A program made the position numbers and the translations under genes. Shown here piece by piece: positions 5,567 to 8,048 of a DNA stretch of 8,048 nucleotides. The DNA is taken from the NCBI GenBank assembly GCA_016765235.1, contig JAESQH010000125.1, forward strand, positions 624 to 8,671. The letters are read 5' to 3'. Position 1 is the stretch's first letter. The number at the start of each line of letters is the position of its first letter. The DNA comes from Paracoccaceae bacterium (GTDB lineage Bacteria > Pseudomonadota > Alphaproteobacteria > Rhodobacterales > Rhodobacteraceae). The notes below the pieces were generated by a model. It was not told where the DNA came from and ran no database searches. It was given only the letters and a program-made list of their open reading frames with translations.

Positions 5567-6532
5567 CTAAGTAAGGGCGTCCCGAGGAGTGTTCCCTTTA
5601 TAATATGCATCGAGGTTATCCAAGGCGCGAAAACCCATTGCGTCCCGTGTGGCACGGGTTGCACTGCCGACGTGAGGTAACATGAACAAGTTTTCATATT
5701 TTGAAAATGCAGAGTTGCCGCCGGGTTCGGTCACGAAGCAATCAAGACCGGCTGCACTGACCTTGCCGGAATCCAGCGCCGCCAACAGGGCATTTTCGTC
5801 TACTAGGGCGCCTCTTGCTGTGTTAACGAAGACGGCACCATCGGGTAGCATCGCGAAACGATCCGAATTCATCATGCCAGTTGTTTCAGGTGTTGAAGGA
5901 CAATGGAGGGATAAGAAATCGGAGACAATCAGCAAGTCCTCGACGGTTTCGTGATAAGTCGCTCCCTGTTCAAAATCTTCTGGAAGGCGTTTGCGGTTGT
6001 AGTAGTGGACATCCATTCCAAATCCGCGAGCGCGGCGTGCCATAACCTGTCCAACACGCCCCATACCGATAATTCCCAACCGCGCACCGCTAACCTGCTT
6101 GCCAACCATGAATGAGGGACTCCAGAAATCCCATGAACCTGTACGCATCAGACGGTCACCCTCGACACAACGCCGGGCAGCGCCGAGCATCAACAGCATA
6201 GCAATGTCGGCAGTTGCATCGGACAAAACGTCCGGCGTATTGGTGACCACGATACCACGCGCTGCCAAAGCAACCAGATCACAGTGGTCCACACCGACGG
6301 AATGATTTGCTATTATTTTGACTCTGCTGTCCAACTTGGCTGAAACCGCCTCGTCAAAAATTTCGGAGTGACAAGGTAAAATTGCATCAACTTTAGGGGA
6401 CATTGCGATGATATCGTCGGCTGTGTGCAAGCCGTCTTTGTGATTAATGATAACATCATAATCGCGCGATGCCCGTTCAAGCGTCGCATCCGAAAGCTTT
6501 CGGGTAATCCACAGGACAGGTTTTTGCGTCAT
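5567..6532 (-). CDS. D-2-hydroxyacid dehydrogenase (glyoxylate/hydroxypyruvate reductase type)
   Basis: The 321-residue protein is a full-length NAD(P)H-dependent dehydrogenase that reduces 2-oxo acids to D-2-hydroxy acids. The substrate domain is formed by about residues 1-100 and the C-terminal end; NHSVGVDHCDLVA (76-88) includes the typical substrate-loop glycines. The Rossmann segment LGIIGMGRVGQ has GxGxxG at 156-161 and leads to the strand end HYYNRKR, where Asn179-Arg180 replace the acidic residue of strict NAD enzymes, suggesting NADPH preference. The catalytic set is complete: Arg240 in NTARGALVDE, Glu269 in VTEP and His287 in LPHVGSAT. The wording NTPDVLSDATADIAM resembles GyaR/GRHPR-type enzymes. 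The start ATG is 3 bases after the stop of the small membrane gene and has only a weak AAGAAG upstream, so translation is probably coupled. It is the last gene of the putative operon. Confidence 0.9.
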   Translation of the reverse strand: MTQKPVLWITRKLSDATLERASRDYDVIINHKDGLHTADDIIAMSPKVDAILPCHSEIFDEAVSAKLDSRVKIIANHSVGVDHCDLVALAARGIVVTNTPDVLSDATADIAMLLMLGAARRCVEGDRLMRTGSWDFWSPSFMVGKQVSGARLGIIGMGRVGQVMARRARGFGMDVHYYNRKRLPEDFEQGATYHETVEDLLIVSDFLSLHCPSTPETTGMMNSDRFAMLPDGAVFVNTARGALVDENALLAALDSGKVSAAGLDCFVTEPGGNSAFSKYENLFMLPHVGSATRATRDAMGFRALDNLDAYYKGNTPRDALT

Positions 6533-6535
6533 AAC

Positions 6536-6733
6536 TTACTTCTTTTTAATAGTCTCTTCGTAGAAGTTATATATCGCAAGCGCTAGCACCGTCATCGAGA
6601 TGATCCAGAACGGAAGGCCGCCCCAGAAACCAGCGAAACCTGTCGAAATACTATACGCAAGCCCGGTAATGAAAGCGACCAGACCGCCAGTAGCAATCAA
6701 GCCCAGTATGAAATTAATCTTATTGCCAACCAT
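6536..6733 (-). CDS. Small membrane protein with two transmembrane segments, function unknown
   Basis: The 65-residue product has hydrophobic stretches at about residues 6-27 (FILGLIATGGLVAFITGLAY) and 36-56 (FWGGLPFWIISMTVLALAIY), joined by a short glycine-rich turn and ending with a positively charged tail TIKKK. By the positive-inside rule both termini would be cytoplasmic. The start is supported by GGAGG (6743-6747) nine bases before the ATG. It lies 18 bases after the amidase stop and 3 bases before the dehydrogenase start, so it is almost certainly co-transcribed. I do not recognise the family. A helper of a transporter encoded outside the window is possible, but nothing in the sequence proves it. 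Confidence 0.8.
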   Translation of the reverse strand: MVGNKINFILGLIATGGLVAFITGLAYSISTGFAGFWGGLPFWIISMTVLALAIYNFYEETIKKK

Positions 6734-6751
6734 GTTCTATTTCCTCCGTTT

Positions 6752-8048
6752 TCAATTGTTATCAGATTGAAGTGTATTTAGCATCCAGTTTGCTGTTCTC
6801 AGCAAACGGTCGTCTTCTTCTATGGAACCTATCAACTGTACGCCGATCGGTAGTCCGTTCGCACCTACCAATAAAGGCAGGTTCAATGAGGGCAGGCCAA
6901 CGAGCGTCCAGATCGTACAGAATACCGGATCACCGGTACCATCGCCAAACTTCGGCGCTTCGCCAGTTGCACTAGGTGAAATGATTGCGTCGTAGTCGTG
7001 GAAAAACTCGTCGAAATAGGTTCTGCCGGATGCCATGACCTCCAAGGCATCGTCGTATTGTGCATCGCTGATCTGGCGGCCGCGCTCTACAATCGGTTGA
7101 AGCGAGGTGCTTAGCTGATCCCAGTGATCCGTGAATTCTTTGTCCAGATGTTTGCAGATTTCGTATTCATGAATGATACGCTGCACATCGACAAGATTAA
7201 ACATATTCTCGGATATTGTCACCCGCTCGACCCGTGCGCCCAAGGCGTTGACGACCTCGTCAAAACCGGCGTGAGCATCTTCGGACAGACGATCATTATA
7301 CGGAGCTTCGAACCAGACCAGATCAGGCTCAACACCGATTTCGGCTGTGCTGCCTGCCTGCATTTGCGGGCGTGGGCGGGTATAACTTAGCGGGTCGGAC
7401 GGGTCATACCCGCCGATAACATCAGTCAAAAGCGCAACATCTTCTAGCGAGCGGCCAAAGACACCTACCTGATCTAGAGACTCGGATGTTTGCAAAACAC
7501 CTCGGCGCGAAATCACGCCGCGCGTCGGTTTGAACCCGTAAGTGCCACAAAAAGACGCGGGACGGATAACCGATCCGTTCGTCTGTGTGCCGATAGCCAG
7601 CGGTACATTAAAGGCCGCGACAGCCGCAGCCGAGCCACTGGAAGACCCCCCCGGAGAGTGGTCAGGATTATGCGGGTTGCGCGTCTCGGCCGGATGCATG
7701 AAAGCAAATTCCGTCGTGACGGTTTTACCCAGTATTACGGCGCCAGCTTCGCGCAGACGTTCCACCAATGCGGCGTCACTGTCAGGCTTACGGCCGGCAA
7801 AGATAGAAGTCCCGCGCTCTGTCGGGAAATCCGTGGTATCGATGATGTCTTTCAGCCCTACCGGAACTCCGTGCAATGGCCCGATCGGGCGTCCTGCGCG
7901 GCGAATCTGGTCCATTTCCTCAGCCTGAGCCAATGCATGTTCGGCATCAAGATGTGCCCAAGCGTGCAATTGGCCTTCGGTTTCGTCTATCCGGTCAAGA
8001 CATGACTTTACCAAATCAACAGAAGAAAGTGACCCTTTGCGGATTTTA
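6752..8048 (-). CDS. Amidase-signature family amidohydrolase, 5' end outside the window
   Basis: The frame is open to the right edge (KIRKGSLSSVDLVKSCLDRI precedes the rest), so some 20-30 N-terminal residues are missing and the true start is not visible; a TTG at 8012-8014 is inside the gene. The amidase-signature catalytic triad is present. With that TTG counted as residue 1, Lys55 is in VGLKDIID, the cis-Ser is Ser124 in PGGSSSGSAAA, and the nucleophile is Ser148 in GTQTNGSVIRP. The spacing between the two serines equals that in fatty acid amide hydrolase. The C-terminal LPSLNLP and GLPIGVQLIG blocks are typical, and the protein ends TLQSDNN. It should hydrolyse an amide to a carboxylate and ammonia in the cytosol. 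GatA function is unlikely in a cluster without gatB or gatC. It heads the visible part of the operon with the membrane protein and the dehydrogenase. Confidence 0.92.
   Translation of the reverse strand, partial: KIRKGSLSSVDLVKSCLDRIDETEGQLHAWAHLDAEHALAQAEEMDQIRRAGRPIGPLHGVPVGLKDIIDTTDFPTERGTSIFAGRKPDSDAALVERLREAGAVILGKTVTTEFAFMHPAETRNPHNPDHSPGGSSSGSAAAVAAFNVPLAIGTQTNGSVIRPASFCGTYGFKPTRGVISRRGVLQTSESLDQVGVFGRSLEDVALLTDVIGGYDPSDPLSYTRPRPQMQAGSTAEIGVEPDLVWFEAPYNDRLSEDAHAGFDEVVNALGARVERVTISENMFNLVDVQRIIHEYEICKHLDKEFTDHWDQLSTSLQPIVERGRQISDAQYDDALEVMASGRTYFDEFFHDYDAIISPSATGEAPKFGDGTGDPVFCTIWTLVGLPSLNLPLLVGANGLPIGVQLIGSIEEDDRLLRTANWMLNTLQSDNN

Noticed and set aside
7490..8005. Plus-strand open frame of 171 codons opposite the amidase
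   Set aside because: It mirrors the conserved amidase-signature region in another frame; the composition (rich in Arg, Cys and Ser) is that of a shadow frame.
1..8048. CRISPR array, tRNA, rRNA, toxin-antitoxin pair, defence system or phage genes
   Set aside because: No regularly spaced repeats, cloverleaf-like sequence or recognisable proteins of these kinds were seen on either strand.
6752..8048. GatA subunit of Glu-tRNA amidotransferase
   Set aside because: The amidase signature is shared, but gatB and gatC are not adjacent and the neighbours are metabolic genes.

Overview
The window looks like a piece of an alphaproteobacterial chromosome, most likely a marine Rhodobacterales (Roseobacter-type) genome that is rich in insertion sequences and decaying genes. 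This rests on my recollection of how the protein families read (the 3-methyladenine glycosylase N-terminus, the methyltransferase, the IS3-family transposase), on moderate GC content, and on the density of IS debris; no search was run. Every supported gene lies on the minus strand, so the biological reading order runs from the right edge to the left.

Right part (about 5567-8048): a tight cluster of three genes. An amidase-signature amidohydrolase (its start lies outside the window) is followed 18 bases later by a 65-residue protein with two membrane segments, and 3 bases after that by a D-2-hydroxyacid dehydrogenase of the glyoxylate/hydroxypyruvate reductase type. The spacing implies one operon. 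The amidase could release a carboxylate and the dehydrogenase could interconvert a 2-oxo and a 2-hydroxy acid, but the substrates are unknown.

Middle (about 4627-5526): a 262-base mosaic scar made from two different IS3-family elements, an unrecognised short reading frame next to it, and an intact ArsC/Spx-like (YffB-type) thioredoxin-fold gene.

Left-centre (about 2551-4240): a complete FAD-linked oxidoreductase (PCMH/berberine-bridge type) with a strong Shine-Dalgarno. Its 635-base upstream region holds no convincing gene. It does contain a perfect 18-base palindrome plus two more copies of the same half-site (TTGGTCRA), a possible promoter and a leader hairpin, so it looks like a control region. 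A long hairpin follows the gene's stop codon.

Left (1-2301): a class I SAM methyltransferase pseudogene (early nonsense codon plus a frameshift), the first 47 codons of a DNA-3-methyladenine glycosylase I-like gene cut by an insertion, and the inserted IS3-family element itself. That element has imperfect inverted repeats of about 41 bases, a classic A6G frameshift site between orfA and orfB, and a one-base deletion in orfB that probably inactivates it. The overall picture is a few working metabolic genes inside a region worn down by IS activity. I see no tRNA, rRNA, CRISPR array or defence system.
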